Assembly (NCBI GenBank): GCA_026419785.1
Contig: JAODTK010004776.1
Coordinates: 1-64,000 of the forward strand
Reading direction: 5' to 3'
Source of the DNA: Sclerodactyla briareus
Lineage: Eukaryota; Echinodermata; Holothuroidea; Dendrochirotida; Sclerodactylidae
DNA: 64,000 nucleotides
The notes under the pieces are model-generated. The model saw nothing but the letters and a program-made list of their open reading frames with translations, was not told the DNA's origin and did not search any database. Shown in pieces: positions 1 to 13,244 of the stretch (position 1 is the first letter of the stretch; every line of letters begins with the position of its first letter). The position numbers and the translations under genes were made by a program.

Positions 1-2430
1 GGTCAGTTGAGAAGAAACTTATCGTTCAATGGGGAAATACCTATAAGGTATCACAGAATAAAATCCAACTTGCGAAGGGGCCGCCTGATTGTGTGGCCCA
101 CGATGTTCTAGCCAACAGAGAATTTCCTTGCTCTGCTCACGAATTGCCCTTCCCAAATTAATGATGGTCTATTACTTCAGCTCACCATTTGTAAATCACC
201 TCAATAGGCCGTACCATAACGCTGGCGTTGTCCCCCATAACGTCCGAATTTGAACTAGTCCTTTGTCCGACTTTGTGTAAGAAGACGCCCTAATACGTGT
301 AATCATAAGCTGTATGTAACGGAAAACTATCCTATAACTGTTGTTTTTAGCTATGGCACCAATTCCAGACTGATTCGGGGGGAACGCCCACTACTGCGTG
401 ACTGACTGCGTGATATCATTAATGAAAGAGAGGGCGTTGTTTGGTAGTATTTGTATAAGCTTTGTTTTTTAGCATGGAGGAAGTGGGATACAGAAGGTTT
501 GGTTCCCCCCCCTCCGCGCCATATCAGAGTATTAATAGTTCTACCATACATCATACATGACGAACTCGAATATGATCAGCACGTATTTGTATTAAAGCGG
601 GCGTCACTTCCTATTATGCCCGAAGGAACTTGTCAAGTATCAAAATATGATCATCGAAGTTCTAAGGTGGGACTGAAATTTGTCAAGTAACGGGATACCC
701 CTGATGTCCCGGCCACTCGAGCATACGCATCGTGATCTCCTCAAGTGGCAAGTGGTGCCCAAAACTTTCAATGAATACAAGCTATATACAGGACCTTCAG
801 ATAATTGGCTGTTTTATGAGTTTATGTTGGTCCTAGTACAGTGCTATAATGGGTCATGACTTCAGTTTCCTCGCTGGCGCGCCATCTCTGCATTATCATC
901 AGAGAAATCTAACGATAACGTCTAAACAAAACACAAGCAACCATCGATACAAGATGGTGGAAGGGACTGACGGATGGGATCGTCCGGTGGGCCGCGCCCA
1001 AACATCAACCATAATATTGGACGCCTGGTACGCCCCAGAAAATTACACACATGCAGCCTCAAAATTTCAAACGATTGCATGAGTCGAATAGGGCTGAAAC
1101 ATATATAAAAAGCACACAACGACGAGAGGGGATGCATGAGTTTGGCACATACGAACAGACGGTCCCAATCACATAATGTATGCTAGAAATCTACTACCTT
1201 ACCACAAAATCATAGGAAGGGGGAAAGTTCTCCGGGAAACCCACACCCGTTGAGACCTTCCCTTAGGCTCCATATGCTTCAAATATAGTCAGTCTGGCAC
1301 CGCCCGCTGGGGATGGAACGCCTACATTATTATAACGGAAATCGGATCTGTGAATTTAAAGCTTATCTCCCATAACTATAACGCATCTTTTTTTCCTGAA
1401 ATGTCCACCAAACTGGGAATACGACTTCATCATAGCCGTTACAACATGAGAGCTCAACGATTCCCTCTGTCCCGGTGGAGGTGGGGGGGGGGGTGGGGCT
1501 AATGTTGGCATATGGATTGCGTCCCACCTCTCTCGCCACGCAGTAGCGCGCCTTGCAGTTTGCATAACATGGTAAGCGTATTGAACGAATATCCCTACGA
1601 TACAGGCACGAACGAAAAATATGGCAATGAATCCGACACAGTCAAACCACTGCTGCGCGCAAGGGGTTCGCGAAAATTTTGGCAGTTGGCTATGGGAGGG
1701 GGGGGGGAATTCCATGGGTGATCCTGCATGCAACAAATTTCGCCTATCCTTTGCCCGAATTTGATCGCTTACTGTCTATCTTTCGACAAATGAATCGTGC
1801 ACATTGCAATCGTTCGTGAATAAAAGCGCCCTAATAGGCTTGTGAAGGACTTTAAGCAAGGGGAACATTACCTACTGAGCAGCGGTCATATCCTATTTCC
1901 CCCTATTTCCATGGCATGTGTGAATCGAGGTGGGAAGTGGTCATTGTCCCCTTGAGAATGACTGCTCTGTCGACTGGCGGGGACATTTCGTTCTGCGTGA
2001 TCTCTGTCAAATGTCAGATCACAACAGAGTCTCACCAACAATGCTACGACGACCGTGGCATAGCCAAAATACAGCAAAGGCAGCGAGGCTATGTAAGGAC
2101 CCTTTATACAAACTGACACGACACCAAAATGCTTCAGTGGGTAAACGCCCTCTCCAATAGAAATCCTGTACGTTGAAGAACAAAAACGTAATTTGTTTAT
2201 TTTTCGTATCGTGCCTACAGTATAGGGCTCTAACATCAGTTCTTCACACGCTGGACGAAGCTATTTCGCATCGAATTGGGGGCGGTAACGGATCAGTAAC
2301 GAATTAGGGAATTAATTCTATTTGTTCATTCAGTATACGGTGATTGAAGGATGACGTCCCTAAAACGTTCCTCGTTCATTTACGAAGTTATTCAATTCAT
2401 TTATGGTGAAGTCTGTCCTGCTATAACATA
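1..2430. other. Unrecognised non-coding stretch
   Basis: No gene, RNA or mobile element is recognised. Open frames here are at most 126 codons, overlap each other on both strands and carry no motif I know. G runs lie near 1483-1494 and 1698-1707. A short inverted repeat (CCTCGTTCAT near 2370 against ATGAACGAGG near 2444) is present; it may mark one side of the decayed element described next. Long open frames of this size are expected by chance in 64 kb of AT-rich DNA. Confidence 0.5.
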
Positions 2431-2439
2431 CATTTCATT

Positions 2440-2700
2440 TATGAACGAGGGGGCAACTTTTCAAAATTGATATTATTATCGGATCGTCACGTGCAGGGGT
2501 GAAAAAACATCCGGAAACTGACAATTGAGCAAAATTTGCTGCGCGCCACTCGAAAGAAGAAATGAACTAGTGGATTGAATGTTCGCCGCTTCGGCGCGCA
2601 GTGCGTGGAGTAGATATGCGATTTCTGGACAAGCGATAAGTATGAGGGGGTGCAGACTGATTATACACAAGCAGCCCCCCCCCCCTTCCTCCACTTTTCA
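2440..2700. mobile_element. Possible decayed non-autonomous DNA element
   Basis: The left side reads GAGGGGGCAACTTTTCAAAA and the right side ends in a C tract followed by CCTCCACTTTTCATTAA. Together these resemble the G-rich, TTTTCAAAAGTGGGG-containing ends of the better supported element at 55.5-56.5 kb. The interior has a GC palindrome-like core (GCCGCTTCGGCGCGC) of a kind also seen in that element and in the one at 31.7-32.9 kb. No clean terminal repeat or target duplication is visible, so this is only a resemblance. Confidence 0.2.
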
Positions 2701-5480
2701 TTAATATGCGTTGTCATCCTACCCACTCCGTCTCCTTCCCCTATCCCATGTACACTATCTATATGAAGATCAGTTCAGTCTTAAACGCTTCCGGTGCGCT
2801 CGAGAGGAGGATAACAATGGACTATTAATTAAGATATGGGATTTATTATCTAATACTCAAAAGGCTAAACTGGGTGGGTACTTATAAGATCCGGTAGCTT
2901 TAATTTACCTTTATGAAGCTCAAGTCGTTTGTGGGACCGACATGCGGGCCCCCCGCACACCGGGATCATAACTGACATTAACTCAATGCAATGACACCGA
3001 TGGGAGAGTAAGACGATGTTTAAATCGTTAAAATCTTTATTACAAAATCGCAGAGAGTTAAGCAATGTTGCTACACCTATGCTTGTGAATCAAAATGCAT
3101 AGATTTGATAGGTACTCCGCCCGTCTTTCGACCCCCCTCTTCGTCTTTTTATCCCCCATCACCTCCCCCAAAACGTCCACAGTACATTGCAGACACAGAG
3201 GAGTTTGGGAACAGCAATGTTTCTCAACTTCATAGAGTAGGGCTATTCACTGAGGACCATCCAAATTCCAAAATACGATTAGTGCGAATTCCACTAGGTG
3301 CATACACTGGCTAAGCTAGTAATACCTACCAACCACTGCAAAGACTTGCATTCAGCCAAAGATAGTCATCACATTCACAAACAAACCGGAAAATAGACGG
3401 TACTTAAATTTGAGGATCGCTCTCCACATCGTATCGGAATAGCCAAAAAGCTCTGACTGGGTAATTGCATTTTTTATACTCGATGTTTAGTGTTATAATT
3501 GAAAAACTCACCTGTGAAATTTATATGAAAGCCCACATACTGTTCTGTACTCGGCATTCGATATCGTATATCCGTAAATATGTTCCACAATGGTGGTTCA
3601 GGAGGCGTTCAGCCGCTAACGGTACCTGAGTTTAGTAATTAGGATTATCGGCGAAAGTTATTGCCCACCTCGTTTCGACACAAATTGATTATGATTTTCC
3701 GATATCGTCCTCAGTAAAAACAGCGAAACAATCAAAATCGTTTCGGAGTGCATGTGGTATCTGTAGGATCGCCGCCAATCTATGCCGCTAAAATAACAAT
3801 GGCCCTATTACCACGTAATGAAACAAATCATTGCCACTGTGTTATCGTCCATATGAAGCCGCCCGAATAGCCAGATGCTATAATGATTAAAATATGGAAT
3901 TCTTGCCACGACGTCGCAATTTGCTGTTCAGGCATCGGCGCAAATAACCAACAAAATAAATAAACAGCAAATTCATTGAACAGCTGATTTATATTTCCGG
4001 TGTGGGATAACGGAAAATCATGAATCTGAGACCGATTATCCAGAATGAGAGCTCTAGAATATAATAATAATAAAATCCAAGATGGTCATCACAGTATAGA
4101 AAAATCGAGAATAATACCAGCATTTATTAGGGTGCCAAATGACAACACGAGCGAGAGACTGCGTCGTTCGAGAAGCAAACGTCCAATTGAGCGAATTGCT
4201 AACCTTGTCGATTGTTCTTATAACATGGGGCTAATTGTAGTCACAATAATATAACTCGCCGAATGCACACAATTCGGACAGTGCGTCTGACTTTGGAACG
4301 GCAGTCACAGTTTGTGACAAGTCAAACAGAGTGCTGTGATTTCCTGTGTACACGATCAACCCCACAGTACCGTGCGCTGCCAAGCGTCCAAAACCCACGT
4401 GATAGGCTCGGTTTTTCTTGTGTTTCTTTAGGTTGAAAGCCGACCGGAAAGGATGCAGAGGCGAATTAATTTCTCCCAGAAAGGTTGCAGGTAAACTGGC
4501 TCCCTGGAATTTTGCTAAATGCGCTGTCAAATGAGAGGCTACGGTTCGGGAAGCGGGCCTAAATTGGCAAGGAATGATTGCCTCTTGCCCCACATCAGTC
4601 TGAGAAAAATCGGCCTCTTTTGGTGGGTTCTCCTTCCGCCCGTAAACCCATTTTTTCGACAGGGGCCCATTTTCAGTAACTTTTCACATCGCTGTCAAGA
4701 AGCAATTCATTACTCCCTCTCGCAATGAAAACAAGATTATGGTGGTAATCCATGCCACAGAACCAAAATGAAGAAAAGTGAAAGAACAGTTTCAAAACAG
4801 AAGAAACATTATAGGGTTAGAGAGTTCGATTGGCTTTGCCTGTTCTATTCTCGCGAAATGACGGTCGCCAACTGAATACCCAAGAAGCATGATTTCAATT
4901 GTGGGCTCGACCGTTAAAAGGAATCCGGATTTACCCCATTCCGCCAATTTTATTTACAGGGGGGATTACAGAATGATTACCTTGTAGCAACATCGGCCTC
5001 CATTCATCATTGTGGAGCTACAGAGGTGGTGGAAAGTACGTGTGGAAATGAGGAGAACACCTGGGATTATAGATGGTGACCGGGGGTAGGTATGGTCTTG
5101 TCCTAACTTACAGACCCACTTATTGAGAAGGCAGGGCGTCGTATGAATTATGATAGGGTGGCAGCGGACGCCGTGCGACGTAGAGATAAGTCGGACCAAA
5201 TACCGTTAAATAACAAACCAGTGCGTTCACGTGTGTCCCATGGATGTATCAAAAACATACCATGACCACTTATGCACCAGCCTAAGTAGTACATGGAAGC
5301 AACGAAGAATATGAAAGGGTTGTAAAGCAACGCCCCCCACTATACTAACGCCTATACCTGGATTCTCAAAGCTAACGCCTCAACAGCGGAGGATAGAGGG
5401 GATACAATCCTCAGGTCGTGGGTGGGGCCAGTGCCGCACACGAAGCTATAGCTATAAATCCATATTTCCGAATCGATTGC
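2701..5480. other. Unrecognised non-coding stretch
   Basis: Nothing is recognised. An 11-bp inverted repeat (AATTTGCTGTT / AACAGCAAATT, about 3918-3973) forms a possible small stem with a loop of about 30 bases. A 120-codon open frame on the minus strand (4231-4593) has no recognisable motif and is within chance expectation. Confidence 0.5.
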
Positions 5481-5487
5481 ATGATTT

Positions 5488-5510
5488 TTCAATTCAATTT
5501 CATTCAATTT
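5488..5510 (-). repeat. LINE 3' tail repeat
   Basis: On the minus strand the element finishes with AAATTGAATGAAATTGAATTG, a short degenerate TTGAA-type repeat. LINEs of the CR1/L2/Jockey groups commonly end in such short simple repeats in place of long poly(A). It marks the 3' boundary of the LINE copy. Confidence 0.65.
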
Positions 5511-6659
5511 ATTTCGTCCATACAAAAATACAAGGTACAGACAGGGCACTAGAAAACGAGTTTTAATAAACAAGTTTTATCGAGCTAGTGACCAGGTGTG
5601 AAAATAAAAACACGAGAAGAGACATGAACAAGGAAAGTGGAAGGATACAAGTGGATACAATTATAGAGAATATTGGTCGATAGGGTAAGCTTTGAGATTA
5701 CGTTTAAAGGTGGCTAGTGTGTGTTGGTAGACCTCTGATGACATTTGGTAAAACCATTCCTATCTTAAAGCAGTAGTCAGGTTGGTCAAAAGTAATTTGC
5801 CATTTTCGAGTTGTTGCGGCTTACTGAGAAGAGAGCATTGTCATTGTGCGTGCGCCACCTTCGGAAGGACGCACAAGGTTAATAAACGTGAAGAAATACA
5901 AGAGGCAGATAATTATTTACATACTGCGTAAGTAAACGAAACAAATATCTACCGAAACAGTGAAATCGTAGACATTGGGGTGTTAGGCGGCAATAAGAGC
6001 ATTCGGGACGTAACCGACTGTGTCTGTAAGTCGCAGTTTTGAAGTTCCTATTTTGAAGGACTTGTAAAGGTTTCAGTAAGGTGGACGGAGGTCATGCCGT
6101 AACTTAAATTTCTACACCGTAGGAGAGATCCTTGACATTACAAGGGAATGTATAGGATGCGACAGCAGGAGTGAAGCGAGCTCTAAGGAGAAAGAACAAT
6201 ACCATTATGACGTAGCAAGATCTGACAGAGAACAGCAATGTGTTTGGCTTGAGGAAAACGGGTCTCGATTGAAAGACCTAAGTACTTAACACAATTCGTG
6301 TTATAAAATACATATATCATTTAAGATGAAGTGCTAAGGACAGGTGTGAGGAACATGGTTGTGTTGGTGGAAAATTGAGAAGTTTGTTTCCCGAGATGAC
6401 AAGTCAGTTGTTAGGAATCAAACCAAGGTTTTAGCCTGACGAGGCATCTGAGCTTTATAACAAGATTAGTGCAATGCTGTCATGAACAAAAACATTGTAT
6501 CGCAGCGAAAAGTTTTTTCTGAGCGGAATCACGAGGGACCAACATTACTGATATCATTTAAGTAAAGAATAATAACAACGGACATAAAACAGACCCCTGG
6601 GGCCCACCGTGTACGTGGAACTGAAGGAAGAACCCATTGACATACGGGCGTTGTTTCCT
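5488..6659 (-). pseudogene. LINE retrotransposon 3' part, reverse transcriptase pseudogene
   Basis: Read on the minus strand this is the 3' half of a non-LTR retrotransposon of the Jockey/CR1/L2 type. In order from 6659 downward it shows NRKQRPYVNG-like coding; the palm motif GPQGSVL (6585-6605), normally followed by GP but here CPLL; an LFADDTMF-like catalytic box (about 6492-6510) that needs one inserted base to stay in frame; a VKYLGLSIE thumb motif (about 6262-6292); and a C-terminal SATFKRNLKAYPIDQYSL-like tail (about 5669-5719, first residues approximate). It ends in a TTGAA/TGAAAT-type tail at 5488-5510. Several frameshifts and stops separate these blocks, so no enzyme can be made. The 5' half of the element is not seen. 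Motif order and spacing make the LINE call firm; the clade is not certain. Confidence 0.85.
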
Positions 6660-6964
6660 ATCAACTGCATTTTCCAACTGAGTTGTGCATTTTCACAAAT
6701 TGATCACGGCACCATTTTCGATCCCGAAAGAAAAAGGGGTTCAGGGAATGGAAGAAAGTAACATAGTTTCGACGGAACACTTTTTCTATATTCCTGCTAA
6801 GTTTGGTAACATTTACTTGTGTTTGTTTATCGAGTTTATGTGTTCGGATCGTTATCGTGGACCGGAAAACCGTCACTTTCCAACATTTCCAGAAAAGGTC
6901 ATTCAAAGTTATACCATGTACTTACTAATTTCAATGCACAACTCAGTTGGAAAATGCAGTTGAT
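6660..6964. mobile_element. MITE-like element with perfect 32-bp inverted ends
   Basis: The first 32 bases (6660-6691, starting ATCAACTGCATTTTCC) are the exact reverse complement of the last 32 (6933-6964). Total length is 305 bp, typical of a non-autonomous DNA element. It sits exactly where the LINE reverse transcriptase frame breaks: joining the two flanks would restore AAT AGG AAA CAA (NRKQ), the residues expected just upstream of the VNG...PQGSVL block. No clear target-site duplication is visible, and no family is recognised from the ends. Both arms are open in the same peptide frame (ending MHNSVGKCS), which is a consequence of the exact inversion and not evidence of a gene. An alternative is a local inverted duplication. 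Confidence 0.65.
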
Positions 6965-9900
6965 TTCATTGCGAAAACAATTTTGAATAGATTTCGTTCA
7001 TTATTTTTATCCAATACTTTCATACAGGTGCCGGACCAAGTCCGGCGCCGCCGACGAAATTATGAACATGCTTGGACGGTCGACCTTTGTTAAAGTTTAG
7101 ACATGGGCCATTAGGGGCATCACTCCATTTTTCCGGATCCAGCCCCCCCCCCCGGCCCCCGCTTCAAATGCAGGTGGCTCCTTTTAGCTCTCATAGTCGC
7201 ATCTTACGCATGCAGAGGGGAATACCGGCCTAACAACTCTCAAAGACAGTGTTTTGAAATATGACACTTTTCTGGACACTTTTGCCATCAGCTTTCAGAT
7301 AAAGCGTTGAAATGGCAAGCACCAAATCCCTGAACACTATTGTGTTTATTTGTCCAAACGTTACCGTATATTGTCGCGGTTCATTTGCTGAACCCGTTTT
7401 GAGTATACATGTTGTTTCAGAAGTGACTGCAACAAAATCTGTTTTAACTGTACATTGATATGTGAGAAAGTCTATGAAGAAAATGTATATACAGACCGTA
7501 CTGTCGTACATGGTCTGCTCACAACAATGGAGAAAGAATGACTGTTGGGCGGCAGCTAGTGAAACCGGCAGGTAGGAGATCGATTCGAAACGCCTAGAGG
7601 AGAATCGAAACGCGCGTCAATTCACATCCGTGTGACCACTAACATGTTTCTTAGTCGGACAGTCGGAGTCCTGTTGCGAGTTCGGTAGTGTTGCGGTAGT
7701 TCCGGCAGGTCAACATGCTGCGATATTCACCAGGATTATGGTATCGGGATGTTCTGTTTGCTTTTCCCAAAGACAGCGAGATAGGACAAGAATTTAATAA
7801 CGAAAAGTGAACCGCTGATTTTGTCGCCCCTCCGCGCCTTCCTGTGTACCGACGGTGCGGGATTCATTTGACGGATCCTTCAATAAGGGTCGCCAAAGGA
7901 AACGCCCAAAGGTAAACAAGTAGTGTTTACTTTTCGGACATCCAAGATAAGAAACTGCCAGTTCCCATTGTTTTGAGAGCGCTTCGGTTTTCTCTTTCGA
8001 CTGAAGTTCCTTCGGCCGATATTGCTGGTTTATTTGACTGCAGTTTAGAGGAGACCGGAAGAGGTCGATTCGAAATAGTACGACCCGGGCGAACTCTTCT
8101 TCAATCGTGTAGCCAAGATGATTGGGGGCCTAGTACATCCGAAAGACACTCCGGGGTCCGAATACGTGTCGTCAAATTAATTATGACCAATATAATCTGC
8201 TACTTGAGTATTCGCTGCTCAAAGGAAACGCCCATTCCTGGACTTCAATTTAACAGGCTCGCAATAATTATTTAGTAGATAGTTAGTGCGAGTATGATTA
8301 AGACGGAATAGCGGTAAGGAAGTATAGTAATGTTCTACATATTGGGTCACATTCCATTTACTCAGTTTCATAACATTTCCTTTCCGCCAATACCTTAGCA
8401 TACACAGTCAGATGGAGCTCCTAGACCCGGAATACCAGGCGTCCTCTGGTCAAATATGGGAGGACTCTGACAGCCTAAGTTACAGCTGTGTGAACTCGGA
8501 AGATAACATGACATGTTCATCGAACTAATACATTCAACCCACTTCATGGATTTCTGGAAATTATTTGTTGACACGCAACCACAAATCTGTTGCGTATCTA
8601 TTTTAATCCAACCAAGGGTGTATCGGGCATCATACACCTAGGCCTATACCACAGCCGCACCGGAAGCCACAACTAGGCTTTTACGCACTTCTGTATACAG
8701 CATCGGGGACATTATGCATATAGGAAGCCCATGTGTAAGTATATATTTGCGTTTCCCTACCCTATGTCCCCCCTGCTGTCGACCGGTATGGGTAGGCTAC
8801 AGAGCTATAGTGTGTGAGCCACTGTTGCAGCGTAAATTGTATGGTGTAGTAAAGCTAAGAAAACTGAGTATTACATATGCCTATTAACCATCTGACAGGA
8901 TGTGTCTTTTGCAATAATTGCGAATCCCAACGAGTATCACGACAGGGGAATGCCAAGACCGGAAGATGGGAGCGGTTACTGCCCTCCTACATAACCTACC
9001 CTGATACAGATTTTTGAGGACCCTTGACCCCAGATGCGCGAGTAATGACATCATATGTTGACAGCAGACACACATCTTACGATCAAAAATAATGAAAATA
9101 AACAGATTCGCCTCATAATGGAGAGACATCGGCAGCTCAGGAAAATAGGAAATGAATGGCGATTGGTGTACATAGTACAGTGTTCTAGGCAGATACAGTA
9201 TAAACATGTTGGATAGACCACAGTTATATCATCGGGCACCCGTAGTAATGCTGAGCCAAGAGAAGACATAATGACATCACCCCGGCCCTGGTAGAGTTTA
9301 ATATATTTCTGTGTTTTATTTCTCTTTTGAGCGATTAACATATAACTTGTTACCTGAAAACTAGTCCGTGCTGGAATAATGTGTATAATACAATATCACC
9401 ATTTCACTCCACTGTTCTAAATTAAAAAGCATACTGTACCCCCCTGAATAAACACGTCAGGCGACCACACAGTTACCTAAATAGTTCGTCAGTTCATGGA
9501 AATAAAATACCCCTACGCACCCCTATTGATGCAGTTGACTTCTTATCGTACCGTTTAATGTGTTTTTTTATCTTTTTTGTATTCGTTTTTTAAGTCTGAT
9601 GCATATCCAATTGAGCGACTTAGGTGGGGCAGAAAGATCTGCGTATCATGGCAACCCTAATTCACTGCCTATATAGCATACAGCTACATACCTATTCACC
9701 CCAAATTTAGGGAACATTTAGTGTAAGTTCAGTGTAGAGCTGCCGATCGAGATTTTGAAACCCATTCGGTCTCAAATTCAGCATTTTTATGGAATCGATT
9801 CACTGCTTGGAGAGGCGTTAATCATCAGGTAGCACACGGGATTGACCGTTCTCCTCTACGAGTAAAAAAGAACAGCAAAGACTGGTTTCTTCTCATGCAC

Positions 9901-11150
9901 GGGGACCCTCAGCCAACGAGAAGGTCTTCTAACGTTAAATAACGATATACTCATCAGCGCGAAAAAAGGTGCGGACCAGCGCTAGCTGGTTAATGCAGCT
10001 GATACCATGGGCAAAGAACAATCTTCCCTTTGTGATTAGGGTAGGCCTATAATGCAGGGATCGTTTTCACTACGACGTTGGTTCAAGTGTAGGAGAACCA
10101 GGCCTGATTGACACGGAGATACCATCAGCACGTAGCCTACGTAGCATTTATACGTAACACGGTACAGACTCTCCTCTCTTGACGCACTGCATATTCTCAG
10201 TCTGCATATTCCGGGCCCAGGTCCGAAACACGGTCAGGCCATACAACAGAACCAAGGAATCTGAAGGAAAATACCTTGCATGGACAATTTGAGGCAATTA
10301 TGTACCTCAACAACTGAAGACAGAGAAGACCGTGCCCCCCCCCCTCCTCCCTGAGGGGTCATTCCAAGTATATTGTGCAAAGGTTCAAGATAGAAACGAA
10401 AATACCAATCCAATCAAACCGTTAGAGTGGCCTCACGTGAGAGGCTGGCGAGCATATTTTTCCACTGGACGTCACTCCAGCCCACTGAATTACATGAATT
10501 GGCAGTAGTGCCGATGGTAGGGGGCCTACTTGGCCAGCATGGGATTGAGCAACGCCCGCCAGGAGCTTAGTGACTGTAAACAGGACGACCAAATAGCGAA
10601 TTTGTTCGAGGTCATCAGCCGTCGTGTAGCCGTCGCTACCCAGTTTTAAGAAATGAAGATGAAACGAGATGGTTGCCGCCACTGCATGCAGGTAGATATA
10701 TCTACCTATCTCATTTTCCAACATTTTCTCTTAGGCTACGCGCAAACCAATAGTAGCGCTCGCCTAGATAGTGACATCACGCCCACTAAAAATGGTCCAG
10801 CCCCCCTAGCGCTCCCCCTCACTGAAAAGTCCTGGCTACGCGACTGCTAACTTCTATTAAGAAGGAAATATCCACGACGGCCGCCGACGCAAGCATATAC
10901 CTAGACCCCGTGTGGCTCGGCGACCCCCCCCCCCCCCACAACGTTGCAGTACCCCCCCCCCCCCCAACGTGGACTCGAACCCAATAAGTGCCATGGGCAA
11001 TTCCAGCCACCTAACATGTTTCACAAATGAATAATTATATAAGTCCCTCAATCCCTTAACTGAACTGGAATCATACATTGGTGAACTCAATTTTCTTTAG
11101 TGCAACTAAGACAGGAAGATCAATCAGACATAGGATACGTAGTGCTATCG
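6965..11150. other. Unrecognised non-coding stretch
   Basis: The sequence at 6965-7020 may continue the LINE upstream of the interrupting element, but no motif confirms it. GCCGGACCAAGTCCGGC at 7030-7046 is a 7-bp stem with a 3-base loop. C tracts occur at about 7142-7151 and 10336-10346. TAGGCCTA palindromes occur at about 8638 and 10042. No gene is recognised. Confidence 0.5.
10924..10965. repeat. Twin poly-C tracts
   Basis: Two runs of about 14 C each (10924-10937 and 10952-10965) are separated by 14 bases, and each is followed by a CAACGT-like word. On the minus strand these are G-runs able in principle to form quadruplexes. Tract lengths are unreliable in long-read consensus. Confidence 0.7.
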
Positions 11151-11159
11151 CTGGAGGTC

Positions 11160-11219
11160 ATATATAGATTATGTATGATATATATATATAGATATATATA
11201 TATATATATTAGATAGTAT

Positions 11220-11265
<46 letters not shown>

Positions 11266-11338
11266 TATAATAATATATCTATATAATATATACTATATAT
11301 TCTTATATATAATATCTATATTATATATCTAGATTATA
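11160..11338. repeat. TA-rich microsatellite
   Basis: About 180 bases composed almost only of A and T, mainly alternating TA with interruptions such as TAGATA and ATTATA. It is a degenerate dinucleotide array, with no coding content. Confidence 0.9.
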
Positions 11339-12700
11339 GAGGCGTCAACAGTAAGCCATGAACTATGCTAGGATAGTCTGTTGAATACGGCATACGTCTG
11401 CTTGTTATATCACACGGAGTCACGAAATAGAATTGCGACCTTGACCGCCGCCGGGTCATCAAGCTGTGTGCTGGGTTGCGCCTAGGCGCTTTCACGCTGT
11501 GCGCAGGGGGTAATGCGACGAATTAGGCAACGTAATCCGCCGGCTGGGTGCATGCACTGGTCGATAGAGAGGGAGCTCTAATTGGAAACTGAGGCGCAGC
11601 TAGCTCGGCGAGAGATTGCTCCGCGGTCGCGCGCTCCCCGAGTGTTCGAGAGACAGGCGACGTTAGTATCTTGTCCGATTCAATTCGTTAAAAATTAGCG
11701 GAATCTGCTTTGCCGTGACAGAGGGCTCAGAAAGTGAAAAGGAGGATTGTTATAGAGATGGTTTTGCCTCTAAAACCATATCGAGTTTTCCGAGAGATAG
11801 ATTTCACAGATGCTTCTACCGACACGAAGTTGTGTTCATTCTGACGTAGTATACGCGAGTTAAATTACCCGGCTGAGTTACCAATTCGACAATCAGAGCT
11901 GACCAACGACTGGCCAAATTTATTTACATTTTCTGAAGGATGAATGGAAACAAAGTACGATTGTATAAACGTAATCTCTTCTAGCAAGACCGTGCTAGAA
12001 GGATATGCTTATTTACTGCAGTTAGGGGATACAGTAAAGGACGCTGTGCGAACACCTGATGAGAATCACGTCCATACGGTGCAATATGACTGTCCTGAAT
12101 CCTAAGAGTGGCACGGGGGTAAGGTGGAAGGGCTACGGTGACCCACAGTCGATGAAAAATATGCGGTAGTGCCCGTGGCTGAAAGAAGAAACGCAGGTTT
12201 CTTTTCCATATTAACGACATACGAGCTCACGTACCGCCCCCCCCCCCGCCTCCCGACTGGCGTGTACAGCTTTATCGTGCCATTGATCTGTTATACGGCG
12301 ACTAAACTGTCATGCTCACGGGAAAGAAGCTTTAACTGTGTAGTGATCCTTGGCTTAAGTATGAACCCTCACAGCTTCCGTTGGAAAGTAAATTGGTTTA
12401 CATGTTTTAAGACTATTTGACCTATGGTGAGCTTGGATAAGGTTATGGCCACACCAACATTATTGCTGAACAAGAGTATAAACGCGTTCCAAATGTGATG
12501 TCACAACAGTGGTGGAGAAAGAAAGTTCGAATTCCTGAACACTGCAATTAATGCTTTGCATATATGCTCCGTGGAAGCATTGCGGCCATATTCTGTGGTA
12601 AAATGACCTTTTTATACCCAATGTTAACGATGGCATGAGGGAGAGTAATCTACACATAATTTTATTTCCGTATCAAATCCGTTTTTCAAATCCCAATCCC
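11339..12700. other. Unrecognised non-coding stretch
   Basis: Somewhat GC-richer around 11440-11660 but with no motif or open frame of note. A C tract is present near 12238-12249. Nothing else is recognised before the first family A repeat. Confidence 0.5.
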
Positions 12701-12713
12701 CGCACGCTGTAGT

Positions 12714-13244
12714 GCCGCCGCCGAACTTCACAGGCATAGCGCATAACTCTTTACCAACTAACCGCTCTATACTCCGATTGATCTTCAAATATAAACCACA
12801 TATACCCTAGTCAACTCTCCCGATGGGTTCGAAAGTGGGCATTAACTACTGCATGCTTAATGCCCTCTATTTTGCAGAGTTCATTACACTTAACTTGGTG
12901 TGGTGGGAACAAAAGTTGGTCCCGAAAAATATGACGGAAATTTTGAACGAATGGATTTGAACTGTTTTGTAATTCCTGAACACATGAGTCATTTTCGAGT
13001 CAGAGGAGGTCAAATTTGAATATTTAATGCAAATGTCTCCACTCTCCACCTTGTCGTATGTCAAAATCAACGAAAGTTAGAGAATTGGACCTTACGGTTG
13101 GTCCCGAATCACACGTAGGTCATTCAAGTCATCATTTAGTCACATGGAACATATGTGATGTGCTTCTTCTAGATAATGTCCACAAAAGTAATTAAACTAC
13201 TACTGCGAGAAGATCACGTCGGCGGTTTACCGCCTCTGTACATG
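12714..13244 (+). repeat. Dispersed repeat family A, copy 1
   Basis: This copy begins with GCCGCCGCCG, followed by a degenerate CTCCGATTGATCTTCAAAT block and GGGTTCGAAAGTGGGC. It continues with the diagnostic GGTCCCGAAAAATATGACGG and GAGGTCAAATTTG blocks, and ends with CACGTCGGCGGTTTACCGCC and TGTACATG. Order and wording match the copies at 25.5 and 28.9 kb. No open frame spans it. It is probably a non-autonomous mobile element or a decayed fragment; class unknown. Confidence 0.75.

Noticed and set aside
9975-9992. CCAGCGCTAGCTGG palindrome
   Set aside because: 5-bp arms are common by chance and there is no context.
10960-11060. B-box-like GGGTTCGAGTCCACG on the minus strand
   Set aside because: No A box at a suitable distance and no cloverleaf; a lone 11-base match is weak.
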